This document shows, piece after piece, positions 1 to 9,695 of a stretch of DNA of 64,000 bases. The notes under the pieces are model-generated. The model worked only from the letters and a program-made list of their open reading frames with translations. It ran no database searches and had not been told where the DNA came from. Source of the stretch: an uncultured Methanobrevibacter sp. Lineage in GTDB: Archaea > Methanobacteriota > Methanobacteria > Methanobacteriales > Methanobacteriaceae. The position numbers were made by a program, and so were the translations under genes. Location: positions 104,408 to 168,407 of the forward strand of contig NZ_CAKVFS010000006.1 in the NCBI RefSeq assembly GCF_934746965.1, given 5' to 3'. Position 1 is the stretch's first letter; each line of letters begins with the position of its first letter.

Positions 1-646
1 AATTTTTAGGTATTAAAAATGGAGCATCAGTTTCAATCATTAATTTATTTCCTGGAATCACACTCACAGCATCCTGCAAGTCTTTACCTCTTTTCATATC
101 ACAAATCCATCCAGTAACACCAATGCAACATCCTAACTCAATATAATTTTGAGCTTCTTGTTTGGTTCCTGTAAAACAATGAACTACTGCTTTTTCACAG
201 ATATCTTCATGTTTTTTTAAGATATTATATAAATCTTCATGTGATTCTCTTTCATGTAAAAATAAAGGCATATCTAAATTTTCAGCTAGTTCAACTTGTT
301 TTTCAAACCATTTTCTTTGAATATCTCTTGGAGAAAAATCACGGTTATAATCAAGACCACATTCTCCAATAGCTACAACACAATTATTTTCAGCTATTTT
401 TTCTAATTCAAAAAGAGTATTTTCATCACATGTTTTTGCATCATGAGGATGAATTCCAGAAGTAGAATATAAAATTCCAGGATAATTAGATGCATAATCA
501 CAAGCTATTTCACTTGATTTGACATTGGTTCCAGTAATTATAAATTGAGAAACTCCAACATTATTTGCATCTTCAATTATTTCCTGTTTATTCTTTTTAA
601 AAGAGGGATGCATTAAATTAAGACCAATATCAATAAGATTTTCCAC
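1..646 (-). CDS. tatD: TatD family metal-dependent hydrolase (C-terminus cut by window edge)
   Basis: I translated this from the minus strand; the gene runs off the left edge, so about 215 N-terminal residues are visible. TatD proteins are TIM-barrel metal-dependent hydrolases, several with DNase activity. Visible family motifs in order are GIHPHD, AIGECGLDY, LFLHERE, VHCFTG and IETDAPFL. The N-terminus reads LIDIGLNLMHPSF, as in true TatD proteins that lack the HxH found in YcfH/YabD relatives. The start is GTG at 646, chosen because AGGTGA (651-656) sits just upstream. It lies 13 bases after the pyrH stop and its ribosome binding site nearly touches that stop, so the two genes are probably co-transcribed. 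The substrate cannot be told from sequence. Confidence 0.88.
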   Translation of the reverse strand, partial: MENLIDIGLNLMHPSFKKNKQEIIEDANNVGVSQFIITGTNVKSSEIACDYASNYPGILYSTSGIHPHDAKTCDENTLFELEKIAENNCVVAIGECGLDYNRDFSPRDIQRKWFEKQVELAENLDMPLFLHERESHEDLYNILKKHEDICEKAVVHCFTGTKQEAQNYIELGCCIGVTGWICDMKRGKDLQDAVSVIPGNKLMIETDAPFLIPKN

Positions 647-659
647 TTAATCACCTAAT

Positions 660-1337
660 TTATTTGTTGATAACTTTGGTCCCTACTTCTTCCCCATTAA
701 TAGCTTTAACTAAGTTTTCGACTTCATAACCACTAGCTATTATAGTTTCAAGGGAAGATCTTTTAATCATTTGAATAGCAGTCATATCAAAGAATTCATA
801 GGTTCCAGCTTTATTATCTTTGCCACTAATAAAATCAATCATTTCACTAGCTGTAATTTCTTTAATTAATTCAGCATCATCATATTTATTAGGATCCTTA
901 TTATACATTCCATCAACAGATGTTAAGTTAATAAGTTTATCTGCATGAATATATTCTGCTAAAATAGCTGAAACTGCATCAGTACTATGAGCAGGTTCTG
1001 TTCCACCCATTACAATTATTTTACCAGTAGCTGAATATTCAAGAGCTTCCTGGAAGTTATGTGGTACTTTTTGGTAAGCAGCATCACCAAGTGCAGATAA
1101 TAATAATTTAGCATTAATTCTTGTAACTTCAATTCCAATATCATCACATTGAGCTTCACCAGCTCCAAGGTCACGAACAACTCCAATATATTCTCTAGCA
1201 GGTTTTCCCCCACCAACAACTACAAATATTTCATGTTCATTAGCTAGTGATTTTAATATTTCACTATATTCTTGGAATTTTTTACAATCATATTCTTTTA
1301 ATAAAATTGATCCTCCAATTGCTACGACTATTTTCAT
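660..1337 (-). CDS. pyrH: Uridylate (UMP) kinase, archaeal type
   Basis: This 225-residue protein has the amino acid kinase fold of archaeal UMP kinases, which convert UMP plus ATP to UDP in pyrimidine nucleotide synthesis. It begins with the phosphate-binding AIGGS motif (residues 7-10). VVGGGKPAREY follows near residue 40, and a GGTEPAHSTDAVSA segment near residue 110 is typical of the UMP-binding region. Length matches archaeal PyrH (about 225 residues, shorter than bacterial forms). AAGGTGAAT lies just before the ATG. It is the first gene of a pair with tatD. It shares the pyrimidine theme with upp and uraA elsewhere in the window but is not linked to them. Confidence 0.95.
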   Translation of the reverse strand: MKIVVAIGGSILLKEYDCKKFQEYSEILKSLANEHEIFVVVGGGKPAREYIGVVRDLGAGEAQCDDIGIEVTRINAKLLLSALGDAAYQKVPHNFQEALEYSATGKIIVMGGTEPAHSTDAVSAILAEYIHADKLINLTSVDGMYNKDPNKYDDAELIKEITASEMIDFISGKDNKAGTYEFFDMTAIQMIKRSSLETIIASGYEVENLVKAINGEEVGTKVINK

Positions 1338-1597
1338 ATATTCACCTTAACTATTATTTATTCAAATGATATTATTTAAATTTTAAATTACTTGTGTTTT
1401 AAAAAGGAGAATAATTTTTTATCTTTTTTACATATTAAATTCAGAAATATTTGTTTTAAAAATAGCTAGTTTTAACTATTATTTTAATTATTCTTTTATT
1501 TTTAGTCATGTTATATTCATGTTGAATAGTGAGTTAATTTAACTGAAAATTAGATGTATGTTTATTTAAATTTTTAAAATAAGAAAAAGAATTAAAT

Positions 1598-2983
1598 TTA
1601 GTCAGCATGACCAAATTTAATTTTAAGTTTTTTAATAAATATTCTAGCCCAAGTGTAACCAAACATGGAACCTATGAAGCTTCCTATAATTACTCCTGCA
1701 AAGACACCCATTTCTCCATAGCCTAATATTATTCCAAATATGTATGCAAAGACTACTTCAGCAAATAATGATCTTACAATAGTTATTATTAATGAAGATG
1801 TTCCTTTTCCAATTCCTTGGAATACAAATGATCCTGCAATACCAAATGGTACGAATATTAAGAAGAAACAGAATATTCTAAGTGCGAATGCTATTTGTGA
1901 TGTTAAATATGCTGTTGCTGCTGAGTAAGAGAATAACAATGCGATTTGCGGTGCAAATATAAATGTTAGTACTCCTAAAATCAATGAAATTACTAATCCA
2001 AATTTGATACTGTATGTGAAACTAATTTTTAATTTTTCATAGTTACGAGCACCATATGCTGCTCCTGCTACTGTTAAAAGTGCAGTAGCTATACCCATTA
2101 ATGGAATCATAGCCATGGATACAATTCTCATACTTGCAGTATATACTGCTACTGCAGTTGTTGTTGAAACAATAACGAGCATTGCATTTATTGCCATGGT
2201 AAGTCCTGAGATAATTAATTGTTCTGCTGTAGATGGTATAGCTACTTTCATGATTTCAATTATAATTCCTTTGCTTTTTTTGAATTGATTAAAACTTAAA
2301 TTCATGTATGTGTCTTTTTTAATCCATATCCAGTATGCCATTACAATGCAGGATATTCCTGCAGAAATTACAGTTGCCCAAGCAGCTCCACTTATTCCCA
2401 TATTTAATGTGTATATAAAAATTGGGTCAATAATAATATTTAATACAGCTGTAATGGCTATTGCTATTGTAGCTCTGTTTACATCTCCTTCTGATCTTAA
2501 TATTGATGAAAGTACTGCTGAGAATAAGAATACTATTAATAATCCAAATGTAACTACACTGTAATCCATACATAAGTCAGTAACACTAGCCCCTCCCATG
2601 ATTACGACTATTTCTGGGATTAATGGGAGCAATATTATTGGAATTACAATACCTATGATTATGGTTAATATTACTGCATGTAATGCAGCATTGTTTGCTA
2701 CATGGTCTTTTTTAGCTCCAAATGCTCTTGCAATTAATGAGTTTGCACCTGCACCTACTCCGTTTCCAAGTCCAACAATAATCATAAATAGTGGTGTTAT
2801 AAAACCTAGTGCTGCTAAAGCATCTGCTCCAAGTCCTGATACCCATACACTATCTGCTAAATTATAAAGCATTATGAGAAGCATAGATAACATCATTGGC
2901 CAAGCTAATTTGTTAATAGCTTTTTTTGGATCTCCAGTTATTAATTCAATGTTCGCGTGTTTTCCTTTGGTCATATCAGCCAT
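1598..2983 (-). CDS. MATE family multidrug/sodium antiporter
   Basis: This 461-residue membrane protein has about twelve hydrophobic segments in two related halves, the pattern of MATE (NorM/DinF-type) exporters that use a sodium or proton gradient to extrude organic cations. The N-terminal half carries the typical segment WPMMLSMLLIMLYNLADS, followed by GLGNGVGAGANSLIARAFGA, which is characteristic of the family. A strong AAAGGAGGAAG precedes the ATG. The start overlaps the end of the upstream marR gene by 8 bases, so translation is likely coupled and the pump is probably controlled by that regulator. Substrates are unknown. Confidence 0.95.
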   Translation of the reverse strand: MADMTKGKHANIELITGDPKKAINKLAWPMMLSMLLIMLYNLADSVWVSGLGADALAALGFITPLFMIIVGLGNGVGAGANSLIARAFGAKKDHVANNAALHAVILTIIIGIVIPIILLPLIPEIVVIMGGASVTDLCMDYSVVTFGLLIVFLFSAVLSSILRSEGDVNRATIAIAITAVLNIIIDPIFIYTLNMGISGAAWATVISAGISCIVMAYWIWIKKDTYMNLSFNQFKKSKGIIIEIMKVAIPSTAEQLIISGLTMAINAMLVIVSTTTAVAVYTASMRIVSMAMIPLMGIATALLTVAGAAYGARNYEKLKISFTYSIKFGLVISLILGVLTFIFAPQIALLFSYSAATAYLTSQIAFALRIFCFFLIFVPFGIAGSFVFQGIGKGTSSLIITIVRSLFAEVVFAYIFGIILGYGEMGVFAGVIIGSFIGSMFGYTWARIFIKKLKIKFGHAD

Positions 2984-3464
2984 TTTCTTCCTCCTTTTGT
3001 GTGTTTTTTTGAATGTTTATTGATGAGATGGTCATTTTCCTCATTAATTCAACTATTTGCTTTTCGTTAGTATTGCATGTTGAATATATTTGGTTTTCCC
3101 ATTCATTATTTAAATTCATGATTTTTAAAGCAACTTCTCTCCCTTTTTCAGTTAAAGATAATTGGTATTTTCGCCTATTATTTTCATTTATTTCTTTGTT
3201 TATAAGTTGTTTTTCTTGTAATTTTTGTATTGATCTAGCTATACTTCCTTTATCTATCTTAAAATGATTTACAATGTCTTCTTGGCAGGAAGTTCCTTTG
3301 TATAGTAGATATGCAAGTATGGGTGCATGTGATGAGGTTATTTCTTCGTTTTTAAGACAATTGTTTAAGTATATTAAGTATTGCCTATGTATTATAGAAA
3401 TAAATGTAATAAATTTATTATGTTCATCTTTAAACAGATTCATGTCACATTTCATAAAAATCAT
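2976..3464 (-). CDS. MarR family transcriptional regulator
   Basis: This 162-residue protein has the MarR arrangement: an N-terminal dimerisation helix, a central winged helix (ILAYLLYKGTSCQEDIVNHF, then DKGSIARSIQKLQEK as recognition helix, and a wing around NNRRKYQLSLTEKGRE), and a C-terminal helix. MarR proteins usually repress neighbouring transport genes and are released by small phenolic or cationic ligands. It overlaps the MATE gene by 8 bases and lies behind a promoter with a 14-base perfect palindrome, which fits autoregulation of the pair. ATG at 3464 is used; a second ATG nine bases downstream is equally possible because no clear ribosome binding site is visible. Confidence 0.92.
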   Translation of the reverse strand: MIFMKCDMNLFKDEHNKFITFISIIHRQYLIYLNNCLKNEEITSSHAPILAYLLYKGTSCQEDIVNHFKIDKGSIARSIQKLQEKQLINKEINENNRRKYQLSLTEKGREVALKIMNLNNEWENQIYSTCNTNEKQIVELMRKMTISSINIQKNTQKEEENG

Positions 3465-3509
3465 TTTTTATAAATTTTATTTTGAAAATTTACAATTTTA
3501 ATATTATGA

Positions 3510-3580
3510 TTTTATACTATATAAAACAGTTGGTATGACAACAATTGTTATAACAATAATTGATAATTACAACAATAATT
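3510..3580 (-). promoter_or_regulatory. Promoter and likely MarR operator of the marR-MATE operon
   Basis: Read on the minus strand, a TATA-like TTTATATA lies at about 3518-3525. Just upstream is the perfect 14-base palindrome ATTGTTATAACAAT (3544-3557), and AACAATAATT occurs twice (3552-3561 and 3571-3580), 19 bases apart. MarR regulators typically bind such AT-rich dyads near their own promoter. The binding itself is inferred. Confidence 0.6.
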
Positions 3581-3618
3581 AGTTAAGTAAAAAAATAAAA
3601 AATGAGGTTAATTTAATA

Positions 3619-4749
3619 TTATTTGCGTAATAATCTTTTAAATACTACATAAATAAACATTATTACTAAAATTACTAGTACAACTGGCAGTATACTTAAT
3701 AAAATTGTATCATTAACTTTATCAAAATGATATTCTCTATTAAAGTCCATTTGTGAAGCATCAGTATGGTTAGCAGTTATTTTAGCAAAATTGTATTGTA
3801 AATCATAATAGCTAATGTATGCTCCGTCATAACATATATAATCTGGTGCTTGCTCATGTTCATCCATGTAGTTTTTAACAATTCCTCCCATTTTTATATA
3901 ATCGTAAATTGAATATGAGTCTTTAGTCAATATTGAATATTTTAATGGGGAATTTGGAGCTTTATAATCTTTAGGACTTTCTAAACCATTTCCATTTAAA
4001 TATGAACTAGTTAAATATAATAGCTGTTCTGCAGAATAATTATTATATGTATCATTCATTTCATTGTTTCTATTATTTAAAAGACTTTGACTAGCTTGGG
4101 CCATACTTGAAGGTGCTAATTTATGAGTTATTACTAAATCATTGTTATAATGTTTGGTGCTGTTGTAATTATTTATTTTATTAATGATTTCTTGAGCAAT
4201 ATATTTATTAGCTTCATCATTATTTTGGCTTAAATGACCGTCAGAACCTTTATCAGGATATTCCTTTAATGGTTGGATGTAGTTAACTCCTGAATCATTA
4301 AGAAAGGTTCCTGGTTGATTAATTCCTGCAAAAATTGATTTTGAATAATTATCGTCCCATGCTCTTCTTAGTGAATTTGCATTATCTAAATCATAATCTC
4401 CAGTATTTACGAAGATTATTTGTTTATTTGGAGTTGATGAAGAGTATTTGCTTAAAACTAAAAAATTACCAGGATCTACTGCAGCTAGTGCCACACTAAC
4501 ATTTGCATTTGCTTCAATAGCTCGTGTTCCCTCACCAGGTCCTGGAGCTTGACTATCAACTATTACTTTGATTTTTCCATTACTCATGTCTTCAATGTAT
4601 GTTTTTATGGAATTTAGCATATCTGCATCCTCATTTGTCCCCATGATGTTGTCTGAGGTTAAAAAAACAGTTGTAGTTGCAGATACTTCTTGAATTATGC
4701 TAGTTAATAATAGGATAGCTAGTAAGATAATTACAATTTGTTTTTTCAT
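3619..4749 (-). CDS. Secreted, membrane-anchored protein with a possible pseudomurein-binding repeat
   Basis: I do not recognise a named family for the whole 376-residue protein. It starts with a signal peptide (basic KK, hydrophobic to about residue 20, cut near VSA) and ends with a transmembrane helix (about 350-370) followed by a basic KRLLRK tail, so most of it should face the wall. The N-terminal two thirds look like a globular alpha/beta domain (VFLTSDN, IIFVNTGDYD). Near residues 285-335 the segment IVKNYMDEHEQAPDYICYDG followed by AYISYYDLQYNFAKI resembles one pseudomurein-binding repeat (hydrophobic helix, x-x-P-x-Y-V/I, then IS..DL). A role at the pseudomurein wall is inferred. It is transcribed divergently from the giant adhesin gene. 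Confidence 0.75.
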   Translation of the reverse strand: MKKQIVIILLAILLLTSIIQEVSATTTVFLTSDNIMGTNEDADMLNSIKTYIEDMSNGKIKVIVDSQAPGPGEGTRAIEANANVSVALAAVDPGNFLVLSKYSSSTPNKQIIFVNTGDYDLDNANSLRRAWDDNYSKSIFAGINQPGTFLNDSGVNYIQPLKEYPDKGSDGHLSQNNDEANKYIAQEIINKINNYNSTKHYNNDLVITHKLAPSSMAQASQSLLNNRNNEMNDTYNNYSAEQLLYLTSSYLNGNGLESPKDYKAPNSPLKYSILTKDSYSIYDYIKMGGIVKNYMDEHEQAPDYICYDGAYISYYDLQYNFAKITANHTDASQMDFNREYHFDKVNDTILLSILPVVLVILVIMFIYVVFKRLLRK

Positions 4750-5200
4750 AAGCTTATTTCACTTTTTATAATATAATAACTTTTGTATGTTACTTTGTTA
4801 AATTATTTATTAAATGGATTATTTTTCATATTTGATGATTTGTATTTGTTTTTTAGAAAAAATTTAAATAAATTAAAGTTTAATAGCCTTTTTGAGGATT
4901 TAAAGAAGATTATCTTTTATTTTAAGTTCTGTAATGTTGTTATTTTAAAAAATAATAGTTGGTGTGTTAAATTGGATTGACTTTATAAAATTATATCTAA
5001 GTATTTATTTTAAAATATTTGGTGTTATTTGTCTATGTTTAATAGTTTGATATTAATTTTATAGTTTGTTTAAATTTTAACATTTGATAATTGTTATTTT
5101 TAAAATGTAAACTGAAAATAAAAAGTTTAATTGCTAATTAGTAGCTGATTTGAAGTTAATTAATAGTAGTTAAAAAATGTCCTCAAGATAGGAGATTTAA
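4750..5200. other. 451-base divergent intergenic region
   Basis: This very AT-rich spacer separates two divergently transcribed surface-protein genes and must hold both promoters. The only clear element is a ribosome binding site (AGGAG at about 5188-5192) before the adhesin start. A 65-codon open frame at 4783-4980 is Phe/Leu/Asn-rich, lacks a ribosome binding site and looks like chance. I see no RNA gene here. Confidence 0.5.
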
Positions 5201-8200
5201 ATGTTTGAAAGTAAAGGAAAACATTTCATTGTTTCTTTAGTTTCATTAATTTTAGTATTGGCAACTATGGGTATGTCATTTGGTGCTGATTTAAATGAAA
5301 CTTTTGAAACTCATGAAATAAATCTGGATAAAGATAATTTGGAAAATTCTCAAAATGATATTGTACAAACTAATGAAATAACTCTTAATGGTGGAAAATT
5401 TAGTGATATTCAAAAATCAATTGATAAAGTAGATGATGGGGGAAAAATTTATTTAAATGGTTATTATAGTGCAGATAACAGTAATTCGGTAGTATTTATA
5501 AATAAAAATCTTGAAATTATTGGAGGTTCTAATACGATTTTAGATGGAAAAAATATTTCTTGTATTTTTTCAATTCAGGAATCTGGATCAAAATCTACGA
5601 TAAATAATTTAAAATTTATCAATGGTAACTCTGGACAGGGAGGAGCTATGATAATTCTTGGAAAAGATGTAACTATTAAAAATTCAGTTTTTGAAGATAA
5701 TTATGCAGATCATTCTGGTGGTGCAATATATACTCTTTCAATTTTTGATAAAAGTGGTAACTATCCAATTAATGGAAATAATTTATTTATACAAAATTGT
5801 AATTTCACAAATAACTTTGCACAAATAGCTGCAGGGGCTGTAGGTGCGTATGGAAATAATACTAAAATTGTGGGTTGTAATTTTATAGCTAATAAAGTTA
5901 AACCAAGAATAAATCATGAAGCATATGGTGGTGCGATTCAGGTTGGTCGTGATGAGTATGATTTACACTCAGATATTATAAATTGTAATTTTATTAATAA
6001 TCAAGCTATTGCACATAATTTAAATACTTCTCATGGGGGTGCAGGTTGTGTTAGAAATGGAATAACTTATCAAAATTGTAAGTTTATTAATAATTCTGCA
6101 AATCAGGGTGGTGCGTTAACTTATCATGCATCAGGTATTATTAAAAATTGTAATTTTAGTAATAATTATGCAAAACTTTATGGTGGTGCATTAAGTACAG
6201 GTTATGCAAATATGAATATGGATTTGAAGGTTGTTGATTGTAAATTTGATCAAAATAAGGCTCTTTATGGTGGTGCTATTCAATTAAAAGGTAAAAATAT
6301 AGAAATTCAAAGTTCAGTATTTAAAAAGAATGTTGCAGCAATAAATGGTGGTGCTGTAAATATTGTGGCTAAAACAGTTAAAATTAATAATGTTGAGTTT
6401 AATGGTAACATAGCTAATGTAAATGGTGGTGCTGTTTATATTAATGGTGATAAAACAACTGTTGAGGATTCTTCATTTGTAGCTAATGAGGCAATTCCAG
6501 ATGTTAAAAAATTAGATGATGGTTTAGGTGGTGCTATTTATATAAATAGCTCTTCAGCTACTATTAGTAAAAACACTTTTAATAATAATGTTGCAAGAAA
6601 TGGTAGTGCTATTTACTATGATAAATCTGGTTTGAATTGTATTATTTCAGACAATATAATGGCTGAAAATCAAGCATGGGTATATGCATTACCAATTCAT
6701 GCTAAAAATATTTATTATGGGGATATTTGTGAAATTTCAGCTACTATATTTGGAGGAAATAATATAGCTAAATATGGGGATTTATCTGTTTCAAATGCAA
6801 TTTATAATTGTGCAAAACAAGATAAAATCAAAGTAAATGGTGAAACTCCAATTTTAGGAGCTAGTAATAATGGGAAATTGTATCAGGATAGTAGAGAGTA
6901 CAATATGGATGTTTTGTTAACTGTGGTTCATGAAGATGGTTCTGTAGTTTTTAATAAAACTTTAAAATCAGATTTTAAAGGTTATGTTTCAAATGTTTTA
7001 AAAAATGTAAAACCTGGAAAATATAAAGTTAGTGCAACTCACTTTGAAGATACTTATTATAAATATATTACAAATGTCACCTTTTTTAATGTGTATCCAA
7101 AAGCAGATCTTCAAGTAAATAAAAATTCTAATTTAATAGATGCTAATTATGGTGATGTAGTAATATGGACTTTAAAAATTACAAATAATGGACCTAATAA
7201 AGCAACTGGAATTAAATTAAAAGACTTAATTCCGGAAGGTTTGTTTATTTTAAGTTGCAATGATAAAAATTACAACCAAAAAACAGGTATTTTAAATATT
7301 GCTTCACTTAATATTGGTGAATCTAAAATCATAACAATCACAACATTAGTTAATAAAACAGGAACTTTTATAAATAATGCTAGTGTCCAAGGAAATGAAT
7401 ATGATTGGAATTTAAAAAATAATAATGATTCTGCAAGTATTAAAGTTAACTCATCTGCAGATTTAGTTATTGAAAAATTTGTTAATGATACTAATCCTAA
7501 ATTTAACAGTTTAGTTAAATGGACTTTAAAAGTTACTAATAATGGTCCAAATAAATCAACTGGAGTTTTTGTTAAAGATTTACTTTCTAAAGGATTGATT
7601 TATATTTCCGGTAATGGTAACTATGATTTTAAATCTGGGATATGGAATATTGGAACTTTGGAAAGTGGTAAATCTATTTCCATTGATATTATCACATTAG
7701 TTAATAAAACTGGTAAAATAGTTAATGAGGCTAATGTGTCTGGAAATGAATATGATTGGAATTTAAGTAATAATTATGATAATAGTTCTATTGATGTTGA
7801 TGTGTGTGCAGATTTAGTTATTGAAAAATTTGTTAATGATATTAATCCTAAATTTAATAGTTTAGTTAAATGGATTTTGAAAGTTACTAATAAGGGTCCA
7901 AATAATGCAACAGGCGTTATTGTCCAAGATATTTTGCCTGAAGGATTAATTTGTTTGGATGATTCATTTAAAGGTATTTGGAAAGTTGGTAATTTGCTTG
8001 TTAATCAAACAAAAGAATTAGAAATAATTTGTTTAGTTAATAAAACTGGTAAAATAGTTAATATTGCAAATGTCTCTGGAAATGAATATGATTGGAATCT
8101 AAAAAATAATTTTGCAAATAACAGTATTGATGTTAATTCAAGTGTTGATCTTTCTGTTAAAAAATATGTAAACAATATTGATCCTGATTTTGGTGAAATG

Positions 8201-9445
8201 ATTAAATGGTCAATTATTGTTTCAAATAATGGTCCAGATACTGCAACTAATGTTCAAATTAAGGACTTATTAGATGAGGGGTTAATATTTGTAAAATCTA
8301 AATTAACAAATGGTCATTATGATGTAAAATCTGGAATATGGTTTATCAGTTCATTAAAATCTGGAATTAATGAAACATTGGATATTTATTGTAAGGTGAA
8401 TAAATTAGGTAACATTTTGAATGTAGCTAGTGCTAGTTCTAATGAATATGATTGGAACAAATCTAATAATGTGGATAATGAATCTATTGATGTAGTTAAA
8501 GTAGCTGATTTGGCTGTTGTTAAATTAATTAATAATTCAAATCCTAATTATAATGATTTAGTTACATGGTCAATAATTGTTAAAAATATTGGGCCAAATT
8601 CTGCGACTGGTGTTATAGTTAATGATTTGCTCCCAAACTCTTTAGAATATATTTCATTTAATTCACTTAAAGGTGTTTATGATCCAATAAGTGGTGTGTG
8701 GAATATTGGAAATTTAGATGTTGGTGAAGAGTTAAGGTTAGATATTATTTCTAGGATAGTTAAAACAGGAAACATTACAAACTTTGTTAAAGTTAAAGGT
8801 AATGAAAAAGATAATAATTTAACTAATAATCATTTTGAAAAATCAATTCAAGTTAAATCATCTGCAGACTTGTCTATTGTAAAATCAGTATCAAAACAAG
8901 AGTTTTATGTTGATGATTTGATTGAATATTTAATTGAGATTATTAATAATGGTCCAGACACTGCAGAAAATGTTAAAGTAATAGAAATATTAAATAATAA
9001 TTTAAAATTGCTGTCTGCAGAATCTACTAAGGGTATTTTTGATAGTAAAAATAATATTTTAACTATCGGTTCTATGGGTGTTGGTGAAAAAGTTATTTTG
9101 ACTGTTAAAGCTATTGCATTAACTTCTGGTCAATTTGAAAATAAAGTAAATGTTTTATCTGATACTTATGATTATAATGAATCTAATAATCATGATGAAG
9201 TTAATGTTCTTGTTTTGGATGAATTAGTTAAAGAAATTGAAGATAATGTAAAATCTTTAATATTGGATAAAAAGTTAAATAATCCATTTTATAAAGCTTT
9301 AACTTCTAAGTTGGAAACTATAACTCCATTATCTGCTTTAACACATGTTGGTTTGCAAAAAACTGGATTACCAATATTTTTATTACTTTTAGTTTCAGGA
9401 ATTTGCATTGGATTTTCACCTATTAAAATTTCAAAGAAGAGATAA
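5201..9445 (+). CDS. Adhesin-like surface protein: beta-helix repeats plus six DUF11 domains
   Basis: This 1414-residue protein starts with a signal peptide (residues 1-29, cut near SFG-AD). Residues about 45-500 form a right-handed beta-helix: many turns of about 20-25 residues with the pattern (N)C.F.NN.A..GGA(I/V), as in polymorphic outer membrane proteins. A short Ig-like stretch follows (about 510-625), then six DUF11 domains of about 117 residues from residue 636 to about 1345, each opening with (A/V)DL.(V/I).K and NNGP. The C-terminus has a hydrophobic helix (about 1387-1404) and a basic KISKKR end, so it is membrane-anchored and spans the wall. Such adhesin-like proteins are abundant in gut Methanobrevibacter. 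Binding to host glycans or syntrophic bacteria is inferred. Confidence 0.93.
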   Translation: MFESKGKHFIVSLVSLILVLATMGMSFGADLNETFETHEINLDKDNLENSQNDIVQTNEITLNGGKFSDIQKSIDKVDDGGKIYLNGYYSADNSNSVVFINKNLEIIGGSNTILDGKNISCIFSIQESGSKSTINNLKFINGNSGQGGAMIILGKDVTIKNSVFEDNYADHSGGAIYTLSIFDKSGNYPINGNNLFIQNCNFTNNFAQIAAGAVGAYGNNTKIVGCNFIANKVKPRINHEAYGGAIQVGRDEYDLHSDIINCNFINNQAIAHNLNTSHGGAGCVRNGITYQNCKFINNSANQGGALTYHASGIIKNCNFSNNYAKLYGGALSTGYANMNMDLKVVDCKFDQNKALYGGAIQLKGKNIEIQSSVFKKNVAAINGGAVNIVAKTVKINNVEFNGNIANVNGGAVYINGDKTTVEDSSFVANEAIPDVKKLDDGLGGAIYINSSSATISKNTFNNNVARNGSAIYYDKSGLNCIISDNIMAENQAWVYALPIHAKNIYYGDICEISATIFGGNNIAKYGDLSVSNAIYNCAKQDKIKVNGETPILGASNNGKLYQDSREYNMDVLLTVVHEDGSVVFNKTLKSDFKGYVSNVLKNVKPGKYKVSATHFEDTYYKYITNVTFFNVYPKADLQVNKNSNLIDANYGDVVIWTLKITNNGPNKATGIKLKDLIPEGLFILSCNDKNYNQKTGILNIASLNIGESKIITITTLVNKTGTFINNASVQGNEYDWNLKNNNDSASIKVNSSADLVIEKFVNDTNPKFNSLVKWTLKVTNNGPNKSTGVFVKDLLSKGLIYISGNGNYDFKSGIWNIGTLESGKSISIDIITLVNKTGKIVNEANVSGNEYDWNLSNNYDNSSIDVDVCADLVIEKFVNDINPKFNSLVKWILKVTNKGPNNATGVIVQDILPEGLICLDDSFKGIWKVGNLLVNQTKELEIICLVNKTGKIVNIANVSGNEYDWNLKNNFANNSIDVNSSVDLSVKKYVNNIDPDFGEMIKWSIIVSNNGPDTATNVQIKDLLDEGLIFVKSKLTNGHYDVKSGIWFISSLKSGINETLDIYCKVNKLGNILNVASASSNEYDWNKSNNVDNESIDVVKVADLAVVKLINNSNPNYNDLVTWSIIVKNIGPNSATGVIVNDLLPNSLEYISFNSLKGVYDPISGVWNIGNLDVGEELRLDIISRIVKTGNITNFVKVKGNEKDNNLTNNHFEKSIQVKSSADLSIVKSVSKQEFYVDDLIEYLIEIINNGPDTAENVKVIEILNNNLKLLSAESTKGIFDSKNNILTIGSMGVGEKVILTVKAIALTSGQFENKVNVLSDTYDYNESNNHDEVNVLVLDELVKEIEDNVKSLILDKKLNNPFYKALTSKLETITPLSALTHVGLQKTGLPIFLLLLVSGICIGFSPIKISKKR
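7111..9220 (+). repeat. Six tandem DUF11-coding repeats within the adhesin gene
   Basis: Repeats of about 350 bases encode the DUF11 domains. The second and third (starting at 7457 and 7808, exactly 351 bases apart) are nearly identical over their first 100 bases, which points to recent duplication or gene conversion. The sixth is the most diverged. Confidence 0.85.
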
Positions 9446-9450
9446 TTTAA

Positions 9451-9485
9451 AGTAGCTATTTAGCTACTAATTTTTATTTTTTTCA
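9451..9485 (+). terminator. Hairpin plus T-tract after the adhesin gene
   Basis: AGTAGCTA (9451-9458) pairs with TAGCTACT (9461-9468), followed by a run rich in T. It lies six bases after the adhesin stop codon. Archaeal termination depends mainly on the T-rich run, so the hairpin may serve 3' end stability. Confidence 0.6.
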
Positions 9486-9581
9486 ACCGCTTTTTTAAAT
9501 TTTTAAAGTACTAAAATTATTAATTTTTGCATCAATTATTTCTATATTTATCAATACAACTATTAAAAAAATAATTCAAAA

Positions 9582-9592
9582 TTTTTATATAT
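9582..9592 (+). promoter_or_regulatory. TATA box of the histone-fold gene
   Basis: TTTTTATATAT lies about 105 bases before the ATG, preceded by an A-rich BRE-like stretch. It would place the transcription start near 9617 and leave a leader of roughly 80 bases. The position is inferred from the usual 25-base TATA-to-start spacing. Confidence 0.4.
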
Positions 9593-9695
9593 TCAATAGT
9601 TTTAAATAGAACTTTTAACAAATATTTATTTAGATATTGGTGTAATTATATTAAATTACATTTTTTATCTAATTAATTAATAATGGGGTTATATT

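Noticed and set aside
4783..4980. 65-codon open frame in the divergent region before the adhesin gene
   Set aside because: No ribosome binding site, composition of plain AT-rich noncoding DNA, and no recognisable motif.
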